A stretch of DNA of 64,000 nt from Tabrizicola sp. (GTDB lineage Bacteria > Pseudomonadota > Alphaproteobacteria > Rhodobacterales > Rhodobacteraceae): the NCBI RefSeq assembly GCF_016793705.1, contig NZ_JAEULO010000035.1:124001-188000 (forward strand). Reading direction: 5' to 3'. The notes under the pieces are model-generated. The model had not been told where the DNA came from, did no database searches, and was given only the letters and a program-made list of their open reading frames with translations. A program made the position numbers and the translations under genes. Of this stretch, positions 8,283 through 18,097 are shown one piece after another. How positions within the stretch are numbered: the stretch's first letter is position 1; each line of letters begins with the position of its first letter.

Positions 8283-8822
8283 CTACTGACCCGCCATCAG
8301 CGCGCCCAGCACCGCCTTCGCGCTGTCGCTGTCCCATTCGGCATCGCCGATCAGCCGGGCCACTTCCTGCCCCTCGGGGTTCAGGATCACCGTCACAGGC
8401 AGGCCCATCACGCCCATCGCATGCGCCAGCTGCGATTGCGGGTCGCGCAGGATCGGCAGGGTCTTCACCCCCGCCTCCTCGAAGAACCGCCTGATCCCCT
8501 CCACCGCATTGCGCCCCGTCGCCACCGGCACCACCGCCAGTTCCGGCATCGCCGCCTGCAACCGCTCCAGCGAGGGCATCTCGCGGCGGCACGGGGCGCA
8601 CCAGGTCGCCCAGAAGTTCAGCACCACCCATTTACCCTTGTGATCGGCCAGCGCATGTTCGCCGTCCTCGGCATCCAGCAGCGCCGCTTCGGGCACCGCG
8701 ACCGGCGCCTCGTGCAGGATCAGCTTCTTCATGTCGCCGTCGCGCAAGGCCGAAACATCCGCCGCCGCCGGGTTTGCACCAAGGATCAAGGCCGTATAAA
8801 GGACGACCAGCAATTTCCGCAC
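8283..8822 (-). CDS. TlpA-like thiol:disulfide oxidoreductase
   Basis: Periplasmic or membrane-anchored thioredoxin-fold protein of the TlpA/ResA family. The active site is [16 protein letters not shown] and the cis-proline loop is [12 protein letters not shown]. The preferred start is the GTG at 8822 ([23 protein letters not shown]), which gives a normal signal peptide of about 20 residues and has GAGGG upstream. An ATG at 8849 would lengthen the N terminus and place the start inside the argH start codon region. The resulting protein has 179 residues. It is divergent from argH by 25 bp; this arrangement is common in Rhodobacteraceae. Its substrate is unknown (often cytochrome c maturation or copper proteins). 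Confidence 0.85.
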   Translation of the reverse strand: MRKLLVVLYTALILGANPAAADVSALRDGDMKKLILHEAPVAVPEAALLDAEDGEHALADHKGKWVVLNFWATWCAPCRREMPSLERLQAAMPELAVVPVATGRNAVEGIRRFFEEAGVKTLPILRDPQSQLAHAMGVMGLPVTVILNPEGQEVARLIGDAEWDSDSAKAVLGALMAGQ

Positions 8823-8847
8823 GTTTCCCACCCTCGAAAGCCCCGTC

Positions 8848-10257
8848 ATGTCCAACGCCCGCACCCCCAAATCCGCCAACACCATGTGGGGCGGGCGCTT
8901 TGCCGAAGGCCCCAGCGCGATCATGACGGCGATCAACGCCTCGATCGGCTTCGACCAGCGGCTCTACGCCCAGGACATCGCGGGCAGCCGGGCCCATGCG
9001 GCGATGCTGGCCGCGCAGGGCATCATCTCTTCTACGGATGCCGAGGCGATCGGGGAAGGCCTGCTCGCGATCTTGTCAGAGATCGAGGGGGGCAAATTCC
9101 CCTTCACCACCGACCTGGAAGACATCCACCTGAACATCGAGGCCCGCCTGACCGAGCGCATCGGCGAGGCCGGGAAGCGCCTGCACACCGGGCGCAGCCG
9201 GAACGATCAGGTGGCAGTGGACTTCCGGCTTTGGGTGCGGGACCAGTGCGACCAGGCGATTGCCGGGCTGACCGGGCTGATGCAGGCGTTCCTGTCGCAG
9301 GCCGAGGCCGGGGCGGACTGGGTGATGCCCGGCTTCACCCATCTGCAAACCGCGCAGCCCGTGACCTGGGGCCATCACATGCTGGCCTATGTCGAGATGT
9401 TCGCCCGCGACCGCTCACGCTTCGAAGACGCCCGCAGGCGGATGAACGAATGCCCGCTTGGTGCGGCAGCCCTGGCGGGAACCAGCTTCCCCATCGACCG
9501 TCACATGACCGCCAAAGCCCTGGGCTTCGACCACCCCACGGCGAACAGTCTCGACTCGGTCAGCGACCGCGATTTCGCGCTGGAGTTCCTGTCGGCCGCC
9601 TCGATCTGCGCCATGCATCTCAGTCGCTTCGCCGAAGAGCTGGTGATCTGGTCCTCCGCCCAGTTCCGCTTCGTCCGGCTCAGCGACCGCTGGACCACCG
9701 GCTCCTCGATCATGCCGCAGAAGAAGAACCCCGATGCGGCCGAACTCCTCCGCGCCAAGCTGGGCCGCATCCTCGGCGCCACCGTCGCGCTTTTCACCGT
9801 GATGAAGGGCCTTGCGCTGACCTATTCCAAGGACATGCAGGAGGACAAGGAACAGGTCTTCGACGCTGCGGATTCCCTCATGCTCGGGCTTGCCGCGATG
9901 ACCGGTATGGTCAGTGACATGACCGCCAACCGCGAGGTGCTGAAGGCCGCCGCTGCCAGCGGCTTCTCCACCGCGACCGACCTGGCCGACTGGCTGGTGA
10001 AAAGCCTGAACCTGCCCTTCCGCGAGGCGCATCACGTCACCGGCGCGCTGGTGGCAATGGCCGAGGCCAGGGCCTGCGACCTGCCCGATCTCACGCTGTC
10101 CGAGATGAACAGCGTCCACCCCGGCATCACCCAGGAAATCTACTCCGTCCTCGGCGTCGACAACTCCGTCCGCAGCCGCACCTCCTATGGCGGCACCGCC
10201 CCCGATCAGGTCCGCGCCCAGATCGCCCGCTGGCGCGAGAGCCTCGACCGGGGATGA
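8848..10257 (+). CDS. argH: Argininosuccinate lyase
   Basis: Last enzyme of arginine synthesis, splitting argininosuccinate into arginine and fumarate. The 469-residue protein has the fumarase/aspartase superfamily signature [17 protein letters not shown], with the catalytic serine in GSS. It also has [17 protein letters not shown], the histidine motif [16 protein letters not shown] and the C-terminal ALVAMAE...LPDLTLSEM region. Length is normal. It begins [18 protein letters not shown]. It is followed by the small lipoprotein gene and lysA, so an amino-acid/envelope operon argH-lptM-lysA is likely. Confidence 0.96.
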   Translation: MSNARTPKSANTMWGGRFAEGPSAIMTAINASIGFDQRLYAQDIAGSRAHAAMLAAQGIISSTDAEAIGEGLLAILSEIEGGKFPFTTDLEDIHLNIEARLTERIGEAGKRLHTGRSRNDQVAVDFRLWVRDQCDQAIAGLTGLMQAFLSQAEAGADWVMPGFTHLQTAQPVTWGHHMLAYVEMFARDRSRFEDARRRMNECPLGAAALAGTSFPIDRHMTAKALGFDHPTANSLDSVSDRDFALEFLSAASICAMHLSRFAEELVIWSSAQFRFVRLSDRWTTGSSIMPQKKNPDAAELLRAKLGRILGATVALFTVMKGLALTYSKDMQEDKEQVFDAADSLMLGLAAMTGMVSDMTANREVLKAAAASGFSTATDLADWLVKSLNLPFREAHHVTGALVAMAEARACDLPDLTLSEMNSVHPGITQEIYSVLGVDNSVRSRTSYGGTAPDQVRAQIARWRESLDRG

Positions 10258-10329
10258 CGGCAAACCCGACCTTGCCCGCCACGGCCGCCGGTGCCACCCT
10301 TGGCATCGACCCCTGACGAAAGGATGCCC

Positions 10330-10458
10330 ATGCCCCGCCTTCTCCTCCTCGCCTGCCTCGCCCTCGCCGCCTGCGGCGCCGACGGCCCGCCGGAAAAGCC
10401 CGCGACGACGGGCCTCGCGATTTCTGGCGAGGCCCAGGTCGGCGTTGTGGTGAAATAA
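10330..10458 (+). CDS. lptM: LptM-like small lipoprotein
   Basis: A 42-residue peptide: a short hydrophobic signal (MPRLLLLACLALAACG) with lipobox LAAC, followed by C-GADGPPEKP. E. coli LptM (YifL), which helps the LptD-LptE lipopolysaccharide translocon mature, likewise begins after its lipid cysteine with a CG-xx-GP-xxx-P motif. In many proteobacteria such a gene lies immediately before lysA or dapF, as here (lysA starts 105 bp on). AAGGA sits 6 bases before the ATG at 10330; an in-frame ATG at 10324 is also possible. It is shorter than E. coli LptM (67 residues), with only about 26 residues after the lipid cysteine. Function is inferred from motif and synteny. Confidence 0.7.
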   Translation: MPRLLLLACLALAACGADGPPEKPATTGLAISGEAQVGVVVK

Positions 10459-10563
10459 CGCCCTTGGCCCGGGCGCCCTTTCCCGCTTTCCCCGCAGAAA
10501 TCGGCACTTTGCACCCGGCCCCCACCCGGATATGACAGCGCGGAAGCACCCGGGGGCCGACGC

Positions 10564-11829
10564 ATGGACCATTTCCTCTACCACAACGGCACCCTCCACG
10601 CCGAGGGCGTCGCGATCCCCGAGATCGCCACCGCCGTGGGAACCCCGTTCTACGTCTACTCCACCGCCACCCTGACCCGCCACTACCGCCTGTTCACCGA
10701 AGCCCTCAGCCCCCTTCCCCACCTCGTCTGCTTCGCGATCAAGTCGCTCTCCAATGTCGCCGTCCTCAAGACCCTCGGCAATCTCGGCGCCGGGATGGAC
10801 GTGGTCTCCGGCGGTGAATACCTGCGGGCGAAGGCGGCGGGTGTCCCTGGCAACCGCATCGTCTTTTCCGGCGTCGGCAAGACGCGCGAGGAGATGCGCC
10901 TTGCCCTCACCGGCGGCATCCGACAGTTCAACGTGGAAAGCGAGCCAGAGCTGCGCGCGCTCTCCGAAGTTGCGACTCCCCTCGGCCTGACCGCCCCCAT
11001 CGCCGTGCGGGTGAACCCCGACGTGGACGCGAAGACCCATGAGAAGATCGCCACCGGCCGCAAGGAAGACAAGTTCGGCATCCCGATCGCCCGCGCCTCC
11101 GAAGTCTATGCCGAGGCCGCCCGCCTGCCCGGCCTTCAGGTCGTGGGGATCGACGTCCATATCGGCAGCCAGCTGACCGACCTCGCCCCCTTCGAGCAGG
11201 CCTATCTCAAGGTCGCCGACCTGACCCACCGCCTGCGGGCCGAGGGCCACACGATCACAAGGCTCGACCTCGGCGGCGGGCTCGGCATCCCCTACACCCG
11301 GTCGAACGACGCGCCGCCGCTGCCCACCGACTACGGCGCGCTGATCAAGCGCACCGTCGGCGACCTCGGCTGCGAAGTGGAGATCGAACCCGGCCGCCTG
11401 ATCTCCGGCAATGCGGGCCTCCTCGTCGCCTCCATCATCTACGTCAAGAACGGCGAGGGGCGCGACTTCCTGATCCTCGACGCCGCGATGAACGACCTCG
11501 TCCGCCCCTCGATGTACGGCGCGCACCACGACATCGTTCCCGTGGCCGAACCTCCCGTCGCCAGCCCCACGCAGGAATTCGACGTGGTCGGCCCGGTCTG
11601 CGAAACCGGTGACACCTTCGCCAGGGGCCGCGACCTGCCGCTGGTCAGCGAAGGCGACCTCGTGGCCTTCCGCAGCGCGGGCGCCTATGGCGCGGTCATG
11701 GCGTCGGAATACAATACTCGGCCCCTCATTCCCGAAGTGCTAGTGAACGGGGATCACTTCGCTGTCATCCGGGCGCGACCGAGCTTTGACGAAATCCTCA
11801 ACCGCGATAGCATTCCTTCGTGGCTGTGA
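10564..11829 (+). CDS. lysA: Diaminopimelate decarboxylase
   Basis: PLP enzyme that makes L-lysine from meso-diaminopimelate. The 421-residue chain is a fold-type III decarboxylase. The PLP lysine is in CFAIKSLSNVAVL, followed by FSGVGKTREEM, the substrate motif VGIDVHIGSQLTDL, the glycine-rich LDLGGGLGIPY, EPGRLISGNAG and the C-terminal catalytic GPVCETGDTFARG. The N terminus MDHFLYHNGTLHAEGV is typical. It follows argH and the small lipoprotein gene and precedes the DUF4175 gene by 27 bp. Confidence 0.96.
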   Translation: MDHFLYHNGTLHAEGVAIPEIATAVGTPFYVYSTATLTRHYRLFTEALSPLPHLVCFAIKSLSNVAVLKTLGNLGAGMDVVSGGEYLRAKAAGVPGNRIVFSGVGKTREEMRLALTGGIRQFNVESEPELRALSEVATPLGLTAPIAVRVNPDVDAKTHEKIATGRKEDKFGIPIARASEVYAEAARLPGLQVVGIDVHIGSQLTDLAPFEQAYLKVADLTHRLRAEGHTITRLDLGGGLGIPYTRSNDAPPLPTDYGALIKRTVGDLGCEVEIEPGRLISGNAGLLVASIIYVKNGEGRDFLILDAAMNDLVRPSMYGAHHDIVPVAEPPVASPTQEFDVVGPVCETGDTFARGRDLPLVSEGDLVAFRSAGAYGAVMASEYNTRPLIPEVLVNGDHFAVIRARPSFDEILNRDSIPSWL

Positions 11830-11856
11830 CAGTGGGTCCGGTCGCAGGCAGGTGAG

Positions 11857-14460
11857 ATGACCGGAAAGACTCCAGAGCCGCCACTGAAATCGCTCGTCTG
11901 GCCCATGCGGCTGACGCTGGCGGGGCTGTGGGCGGAACGTCTGGCCCGCGCCTTCTGGCCGCTCTGGTCGCTGACGCTGATCACTCTCGCCGCGCTGGCC
12001 TTCGGCGCGCAGGACCTCGGGCCGCTGAGCTATGCCCAAGCCGCCGGGGCTGTCGTCGGCCTTGTCGCGCTCGCCCTCCTCGCCCTCGGCCTGAAACGGT
12101 TCCGCAAACCCACCGCGATGGATGCTCTCGACCGGCTGGATGCTACCATGCCCGGTCGTCCCATCGCCGCCCTGCGCGACACCCAGGCCATCGGCACCAA
12201 TGACCCCGCCTCGCTCGCCGTCTGGCAGGCGCACCAGGAGCGGATGGCGCAACGCGCCGCAGGCGCAAGGCCCGTCCAGCCCGACCTGAAACTCTCCTCC
12301 CGCGACCGCTTCTCGCTGCGCTACGTCGCGCTCACCGCCTTCGTCATGGCCGCGCTCTTCGGCTCGTTCTGGAAGGCCGGCACCGTCGCCGGTCTTACCC
12401 CCGGCGCAGCCGTCGCCATGCCCGGCGGCCCCAGCTGGGAGGCCTGGGCCCAGCCCCCGGCCTATACCGGCAAACCCTCGCTCTACCTGAACGACATCAC
12501 CGACCCGGCGCTGGACCTGCCTACCGGCACCAGGTTGCAGATCCGCCTCTACGGGCCGGAGGGCAACCTTACCGTCGCACAGACCGTCGCCGACGCGCCG
12601 CCGCCGGCGCCCGAACCGGCCACCGGCACCGAAGCCACCCCCGCCGCTGCCGTGCCGAACGCGATGAAGGGCATCTTCGACCTGACCGTCACCCGCTCGG
12701 GCGACCTGTCCATCGACGGTCCCGGCGGCCGTGAATGGCAGATCACCGCCATTCCCGACACCGCCCCGACCGTGGAAGTCTCCGGCAGCATGGTCCGCGA
12801 GGCCGACGGCCGCTTCAAGCAGACCATCAAGGCGGCTGACGACTATGGCGTCACCGCAGCCCGCGTCACCATCTCCCTCGACCTGGCCAAGGTCGACCGG
12901 CGCCATGGCCTGACCGTCGACCCCGAGGCGGTGGCGCCCGTCGTCCTCGACGTGCCGCTGCCGCGCAAGGGCAAGCGGACCGAGTTGACCGCGACGCTGG
13001 TCGACGACCTGTCGAAACACGTCTTCGCCAACCTGCCCGTGACCATGGTCTTCGCCGTCACCGACGCAGGCGGCAACGAGGGCAGCTCGCCCCCCTACGA
13101 AGTCATTCTGCACGGCAAGCGCTTCTTCGACCCCCTCGCCGCCGCGCTGATCGAGATGCGGCGCGACATGCTGTGGAACCGCATCAACGCGCCGCGCGCG
13201 GTTGACCTTCTGAAAGCCGTCACCAACCGCCCCGAAGGCTTCATCCGTCACGACCGCGCCTTTCTGCACCTGCGCGTGCTGATGCGCAGCCTTGAGGCGC
13301 AAGAGTCTGCCCTGACCACCGAAAGCCGCGACAAGATCGCCGAGGAGCTGTGGAAAATCGCCCTCATGGTCGAGGAGGGCAACCTGCAGGACGCCTTCGA
13401 CCGCCTGCAACGCGCGCAGGACCGGCTGGACGAGGCGATCAAGAACGGCGCCTCGCCCGAGGAAATCGACCAGCTGATGAAGGAAATGCAGCAGGCGCTG
13501 AACGACTACATGCGCGAACTGGCCGAGGAGGCGCAGCGCAACCCCGACCAGCAGCAGCAAGGCATGATGCAGGGCCAGATGATGTCGGGCGACCAGTTGC
13601 AGGAGATGCTCGACAAGCTCCAGCAGCTGATGGAGGAAGGCAAGACCGCCGAGGCCGCCGAGCTGATGGAGCAGCTGCGCCAGCTGATGCAGAACATGCA
13701 GGTTGTGCAGGGCCAGCAGGGGCAGGGCCAGGGCGGACCGGGCCAGAAGGGCATGCAGGGCCTGGGCGAGACGCTGCGTGACCAGCAGGATCTGTCGGAC
13801 GACGCCTTCCGCGACCTGCAGGGCGTCCCGCGTCCGGGTGAACAGCCCGGCGAGGGGCAGGACGAGGGGCAGGACCAGGGCCAGGGCGACCAGCAGGGAG
13901 ATCAGCAGGGCGACCGCTTTGGCCAGAACCAGAGCGACCAGGGCCAGGGCAGCGGCGACGAGGGCTCGCTTTCCGACCGTCAGCGCGCGTTGCGCGAACG
14001 GCTGAACCAGTTGCAGAACGGCGACCTGCCCGGCGACGGCACCGAACAGGGCGAAGAGGGCCGTCGCGACCTCGACCGCGCGGGCCGTGCGATGGAAGAG
14101 GCCGAGGATGCGTTGCGCGACGGCGATCTCGGCGGCGCGCTCGACCGCCAGGCCGAGGCGATGGAGGCGCTGCGCGACGGGATGCAGAACCTGGGCGAGG
14201 CGCTGGCAGAGGAACAGCGCCAGAACCGCGACGGCCAGGGCGGCGAGCGCGACTTCGGCAGCGCCGACCCGAACGGGACCGACCCGCTCGGTCGCCGCCC
14301 GGGCGAGACGGCGCGCATCGGCTCGGACGAGAACATGGTGCAGAACGATCCCAACGAGCGCGCCCAGGAACTCCTGGACGAAATCCGCCGCCGCTCCGGC
14401 GAACTCGCCCGTCCGCTCGAAGAACTGGACTACCTCAAGCGCCTGTTGCAGATGTTCTGA
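11857..14460 (+). CDS. DUF4175 / TIGR02302 family membrane protein
   Basis: An 867-residue protein of the uncharacterised DUF4175 (TIGR02302) family found in alphaproteobacteria. Two hydrophobic segments near the N terminus (about 28-50 and 62-80) and another near 155-180 anchor it. A beta-rich region follows (about 190-430). The last half is helical and strongly biased to Gln, Gly, Asp and Glu (from about residue 560), with many GQGQ/DQQGDQ runs, typical of a flexible periplasmic or cytoplasmic tail. The C terminus is a conserved helix (ELARPLEELDYLKRLLQMF). It sits 27 bp after lysA. The family function is unknown; I offer none. Confidence 0.8.
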   Translation: MTGKTPEPPLKSLVWPMRLTLAGLWAERLARAFWPLWSLTLITLAALAFGAQDLGPLSYAQAAGAVVGLVALALLALGLKRFRKPTAMDALDRLDATMPGRPIAALRDTQAIGTNDPASLAVWQAHQERMAQRAAGARPVQPDLKLSSRDRFSLRYVALTAFVMAALFGSFWKAGTVAGLTPGAAVAMPGGPSWEAWAQPPAYTGKPSLYLNDITDPALDLPTGTRLQIRLYGPEGNLTVAQTVADAPPPAPEPATGTEATPAAAVPNAMKGIFDLTVTRSGDLSIDGPGGREWQITAIPDTAPTVEVSGSMVREADGRFKQTIKAADDYGVTAARVTISLDLAKVDRRHGLTVDPEAVAPVVLDVPLPRKGKRTELTATLVDDLSKHVFANLPVTMVFAVTDAGGNEGSSPPYEVILHGKRFFDPLAAALIEMRRDMLWNRINAPRAVDLLKAVTNRPEGFIRHDRAFLHLRVLMRSLEAQESALTTESRDKIAEELWKIALMVEEGNLQDAFDRLQRAQDRLDEAIKNGASPEEIDQLMKEMQQALNDYMRELAEEAQRNPDQQQQGMMQGQMMSGDQLQEMLDKLQQLMEEGKTAEAAELMEQLRQLMQNMQVVQGQQGQGQGGPGQKGMQGLGETLRDQQDLSDDAFRDLQGVPRPGEQPGEGQDEGQDQGQGDQQGDQQGDRFGQNQSDQGQGSGDEGSLSDRQRALRERLNQLQNGDLPGDGTEQGEEGRRDLDRAGRAMEEAEDALRDGDLGGALDRQAEAMEALRDGMQNLGEALAEEQRQNRDGQGGERDFGSADPNGTDPLGRRPGETARIGSDENMVQNDPNERAQELLDEIRRRSGELARPLEELDYLKRLLQMF

Positions 14461-14820
14461 GCCTGGACTTCGGGTCTCCCCTGGGCCTCACCCGACCTGC
14501 ACCAGCCCCGCAAGATGAAGCCCACGCCACCGACCCGGCCCAGGCGCGCAGAGGCGAGACAGAAGGCTCGCGCGGAGCGCGCTCAATATGACAACCGCCC
14601 CAACCGGCGAGGCGATCAGCGGTTTCCGCCCGACGATTTCCCCAAGCGGCTTCCCGCGTGGGGAGGGGTGGGGCGCGCCCGGCCAAGCTCTCGCCCAACA
14701 ACCCGACTTTTCCCGAACGCCCCCAGGCCAGCCCATCAGCTTCGCCGAAACCGCCCAGACTGCCCGGGTGGGCACCCGCGCAGCTTGCGACCACCGCCAA
14801 ACCGCGCCACTCTCCGCGCC
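14461..14820. other. 360-bp gap without a recognisable gene
   Basis: The gap between the DUF4175 gene and the DUF1624 gene stays open in one frame from 14515, but that frame encodes only a Pro/Arg-rich stretch without family character and without a ribosome site. A 10-bp palindrome GAGCGCGCTC lies near 14575-14584, along with several G/C-rich runs. No terminator with a T tract, tRNA or known riboswitch was seen. Confidence 0.6.
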
Positions 14821-15546
14821 ATGACCGAAGCGCTCCTCCCCCCCGGCCGCCTCACGTTCCTCGACACCGCCCGGACTCTCGCCGTCCTCTGCATGGTGAT
14901 CTTCCACTTCACCTTCGACCTCGCGCTCTTCGGCCATATCGACGCGGGTACGATGTCCCAGCCCTTCTGGTACTACTTCGCCCGGACGATCGCCGGAAGT
15001 TTCCTCTTCCTCTCCGGCGTCGGCCTCTGGCTTGCCCATGGCCGGGGCATCCGCTGGCCCTCGTTCTGGAAACGCTGGGCGATGATCGTCGGCGCCGCCG
15101 CGCTCATCACCATCGCCTCCATCTGGCTGGTTCCCGGCGGCCCGATCTGGTTCGGCATCCTCCACGCCATCGCCGCCACAGCGCTCCTCGGCCTGGTCTT
15201 CCTCCGCCTGCCCTGGCCCCTCACCCTCGCCGTCGCGGCCCTGATCTTCGCCGCCGCCTGGGGTCCCCGGTTCGAGGCGCTGGACCCGCTCTGGCTGGTC
15301 TGGACCGGCCTCGCCGCCTACCGCCCGATGATGGGCGATTACGTTCCCCTCATCCCCTGGGCCGCCCCCGCCCTTGCCGGTCTGGCCACCGCCAAGGCCC
15401 TGCGCATCGACCAATGGCAGGGCACCGCGCCCTCGCGCCTGAGCCGCATCCTCACCTTCCCCGGCCGCCACTCCCTCATCATCTATCTGATCCACCAGCC
15501 CATCCTCTTCGGACTGTTCAACGCCTGGGCCTGGGCCCATTCCTGA
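14821..15546 (+). CDS. DUF1624 (heparan-alpha-glucosaminide acetyltransferase-like) membrane protein
   Basis: An integral membrane protein of 241 residues with about seven hydrophobic segments. Its N terminus has the DUF1624 pattern RLTFLDTARTLAVLCMVIFHFTFDLALFG, with the conserved histidine in the first helix. Its C-terminal helix contains the paired GRHSLIIYLIHQPILFGL. Members of this superfamily include transmembrane acyltransferases that move acetyl groups onto sugars, but bacterial short forms are mostly uncharacterised. The ATG at 14821 places the start directly at the conserved region; an open frame continues upstream but lacks family sequence. It precedes pheT by 57 bp. Confidence 0.82.
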   Translation: MTEALLPPGRLTFLDTARTLAVLCMVIFHFTFDLALFGHIDAGTMSQPFWYYFARTIAGSFLFLSGVGLWLAHGRGIRWPSFWKRWAMIVGAAALITIASIWLVPGGPIWFGILHAIAATALLGLVFLRLPWPLTLAVAALIFAAAWGPRFEALDPLWLVWTGLAAYRPMMGDYVPLIPWAAPALAGLATAKALRIDQWQGTAPSRLSRILTFPGRHSLIIYLIHQPILFGLFNAWAWAHS

Positions 15547-15603
15547 CGCTTCCCCTTCCCGCTGCTTTCCGCTAATCCGGGCCGCAAGTTTGGAGGCCCG
15601 CCG

Positions 15604-18021
15604 ATGAAGTTCACCCTTGCCTGGCTGAAAGATCACCTCGACACCGAGGCCAGCGTCGACACCCTCGCCGAGGCGCTGACCGATCTGGGGCTGGAGGTCG
15701 AGAGCATCGAGGATCCCGCCGCACAGCTTGGACCGTTCCGCATCTGCCGGGTGATCGAGGCCGTGCAGCACACCAATGCCGACCGCCTGCGCGTCTGTCG
15801 GGTGGAAACCTGGCCGGAAGGCCCCGGCGGCCGGACCGAGGAAGTCCAGGTGGTCTGCGGCGCGCCCAATGCGAAGACCGGCCTCGTCGGCGTCTTTGCC
15901 CCGCCCGGCACCCATGTCCCCGGCACGGGCGTGGACCTGAAACCCGGCAACATCCGGGGCGTGGACTCGAACGGCATGCTCTGTTCGGAACGCGAGCTGA
16001 TGCTGTCGGACAACCACGACGGCATCATCGAACTGCCCGCCGATGCCCCGATGGGCGTGCGCTACATCGACTGGAAGGGCCTGAACGACCCGGTGGTGGA
16101 GGTCAAGGTCACGCCCAACCGTCCCGACGCGCTCGGGATCCACGGCATCGCCCGCGATCTGGCGGCGCGGGGTCTGGGCAAGCTGAAGCCGGTCGAGGCG
16201 ATGCCCGTCAAGGGCAGCTTCCCCACCCCCATCGGCATCCACATCGACCCGGCTCTCAAGGCCAAGGGCTGCCCCCACTTCACCGGACGCCTGATCCGCG
16301 GCGTGAAGAACGGCCCCTCGCCCGACTGGATGCAGGCGCGGCTCAAGGCCATTGGCCTCCGGCCCATCTCGGCGCTGGTCGACATCACCAACTACTTCAC
16401 CTTCGGCCTGAACCGGCCCCTGCACGTCTTCGACGCCGCCAAGGTCAAGGGCGACCTGCACATCCGCCCCGCCCGCGAGGGCGAGACGCTGCTTGCGCTC
16501 GACGGCAAGACCTATGCGCTGAACCCCAGCCAGATGGTCATCGCCGACGACCACGGCCCGGAATCGCTGGCCGGGATCATGGGCGGCGAGGCCTCGGGCT
16601 GCACGCCGGAGACCACCGACGTCTTCCTCGAATCCGCTTTCTGGGACCCGATCACCATCGCCGCGACGGGGCGCGCGCTGAAGATCAACTCCGACGCCCG
16701 CTACCGTTTCGAGCGCGGCGTGGACCCCGCCTTCACCCTGCCCGGCCTTGAACTGGCAACGCAGATGATCCTCGACCTCTGCGGCGGCGAGGCCGGGACC
16801 GTGGTGCAGGATGGCGCCCCGATCGAACCGACCCGTAGCTACCGGCTCGACCCCGCCCGTGTGGTCAGCCTCGTCGGGATGGAAATCCCCGAGGCAATCC
16901 AGCGCGCCACGCTTCAGGCGCTCGGCTTCCGGCTGAACGGCAACGACGTGACCCCGCCGACCTGGCGGCCCGACGTGTTGGGCGACGCCGACCTGATCGA
17001 GGAAGTCGCCCGCATCGCGAGCCTGACGAAACTGCAGGGCGCGCCGATGGCCCGGACTGAGCCCGGCGTGCCGCGCCCGATCCTGACGCCCTTGCAGGTG
17101 CGCGAACGCACTGCCCGCCGCACCATCGCGGCGCTCGGCTACAACGAATGCGTGACCTACAGCTTCATCGACGCGAAAGCCGCAGCCCTGTTCGGCGGCG
17201 GGACCGAGGCCGTCCGCGTCGACAACCCCATCTCCTCCGAGATGACGCATCTCCGCCCCGACCTCCTGCCCGGTCTTCTGGCGGCGGCGGCACGGAACCA
17301 GGCGCGCGGCTTCATGGACCTGTCGCTGTTCGAGATCGGCCCGGTGTTCCACGGCGGCGAACCGGGCGACCAGCATCTGCAGGCGACCGGCCTGCTGGTG
17401 GGCGCGGCGGCCCAACGCGACCCGCACGGCAGCCGCCGGATGATCGACGTCTATGATGCCAAGGCCGATGCCGAGGCGGTGCTGGCCGCGCTTGGCGCCC
17501 CAGCCCGCGTGCAGATCAGCCGCAAGGTCGCAGGGTGGTGGCACCCCGGCCGCTCCGGCGTGATCGGCCTTGGCCCGAACGTCATGGCCACCTTCGGCGA
17601 GCTTCACCCGCGTGTGTTGCAGGCGATGGACGTGAAAGGCCCTGCCGTGGCCTTCACCGTTCTGGTCGCCAGCATCCCGGCGCCCAAGGTCAAGACCCCC
17701 ACCCGCCCGGCGCTGGCGATCAGCGACCTGCAGGCGGTGGAACGGGACTTCGCCTTCGTGGTGGACAAGGCGGTCGAGGCGCTGACCGCCGTCAACGCCG
17801 CGCAGGGGGCCGACAAGGCGCTGATCGACTCTGTCCGCGTCTTCGACCAGTTCACCGGCGACAAGGCCGAGGCGCAGATGGGGCCGGGCAAGAAGTCCAT
17901 CGCGCTGACCGTCCGCCTCCAGCCGCAGGACAAGACGCTGACCGAAGCCGAGATCGAGGCGGTCAGCGCCAGGATCATCGAGAAGGTGACGAAGGCGACG
18001 GGCGGAACGCTTCGGGCCTGA
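15604..18021 (+). CDS. pheT: Phenylalanyl-tRNA synthetase beta subunit
   Basis: Beta chain of the alpha2-beta2 phenylalanyl-tRNA ligase. The 805-residue protein shows the full architecture: N-terminal MKFTLAWLKDHLDT, a tRNA-binding OB domain (about 40-150, VVCGAPNAKTGLVGVFAPPGTHVPG), B3/B4 editing domain (about 210-380, GLRPISALVDITNY and GGEASGCTPET), the B5 domain (about 400-470), the catalytic-like core (NECVTYSFIDAKAAALFGG; NPISSEMTHLRPDLLPGLL) and a C-terminal ferredoxin-like anticodon-binding domain (about 710-805). pheS is not in the window next to it. A strong hairpin follows the stop codon. Confidence 0.96.
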   Translation: MKFTLAWLKDHLDTEASVDTLAEALTDLGLEVESIEDPAAQLGPFRICRVIEAVQHTNADRLRVCRVETWPEGPGGRTEEVQVVCGAPNAKTGLVGVFAPPGTHVPGTGVDLKPGNIRGVDSNGMLCSERELMLSDNHDGIIELPADAPMGVRYIDWKGLNDPVVEVKVTPNRPDALGIHGIARDLAARGLGKLKPVEAMPVKGSFPTPIGIHIDPALKAKGCPHFTGRLIRGVKNGPSPDWMQARLKAIGLRPISALVDITNYFTFGLNRPLHVFDAAKVKGDLHIRPAREGETLLALDGKTYALNPSQMVIADDHGPESLAGIMGGEASGCTPETTDVFLESAFWDPITIAATGRALKINSDARYRFERGVDPAFTLPGLELATQMILDLCGGEAGTVVQDGAPIEPTRSYRLDPARVVSLVGMEIPEAIQRATLQALGFRLNGNDVTPPTWRPDVLGDADLIEEVARIASLTKLQGAPMARTEPGVPRPILTPLQVRERTARRTIAALGYNECVTYSFIDAKAAALFGGGTEAVRVDNPISSEMTHLRPDLLPGLLAAAARNQARGFMDLSLFEIGPVFHGGEPGDQHLQATGLLVGAAAQRDPHGSRRMIDVYDAKADAEAVLAALGAPARVQISRKVAGWWHPGRSGVIGLGPNVMATFGELHPRVLQAMDVKGPAVAFTVLVASIPAPKVKTPTRPALAISDLQAVERDFAFVVDKAVEALTAVNAAQGADKALIDSVRVFDQFTGDKAEAQMGPGKKSIALTVRLQPQDKTLTEAEIEAVSARIIEKVTKATGGTLRA

Positions 18022-18026
18022 CCGAA

Positions 18027-18064
18027 GGCGGCTGTCCATTCCTCTGGACAGCCGCCGCCTCTTC
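18027..18064 (+). terminator. Hairpin terminator after pheT
   Basis: Perfect 12-bp stem GGCGGCTGTCCA / TGGACAGCCGCC with a 6-nt loop, starting 6 bp after the pheT stop. The tail is only moderately T-rich, so termination efficiency is uncertain. Confidence 0.8.
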
Positions 18065-18097
18065 CTGTCTTTGCTTCAACGTCAGGGAGGACAATGC

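Noticed and set aside
9415-11529. A long open frame (704 codons) on the minus strand opposite argH, the small lipoprotein and lysA
   Set aside because: It has no domain, starts and stops inside real genes, and arises from the GC-rich third positions of argH and lysA, whose products are unmistakable.
14515-14820. Longer N terminus for the DUF1624 protein
   Set aside because: The extra 102 residues are Pro/Arg-rich, without membrane or family character; the family begins at 14821.
14488-18039. A 1183-codon open frame on the minus strand opposite pheT
   Set aside because: Antisense mirror of pheT; composition is Gly/Arg/Asp-rich noise without motifs.
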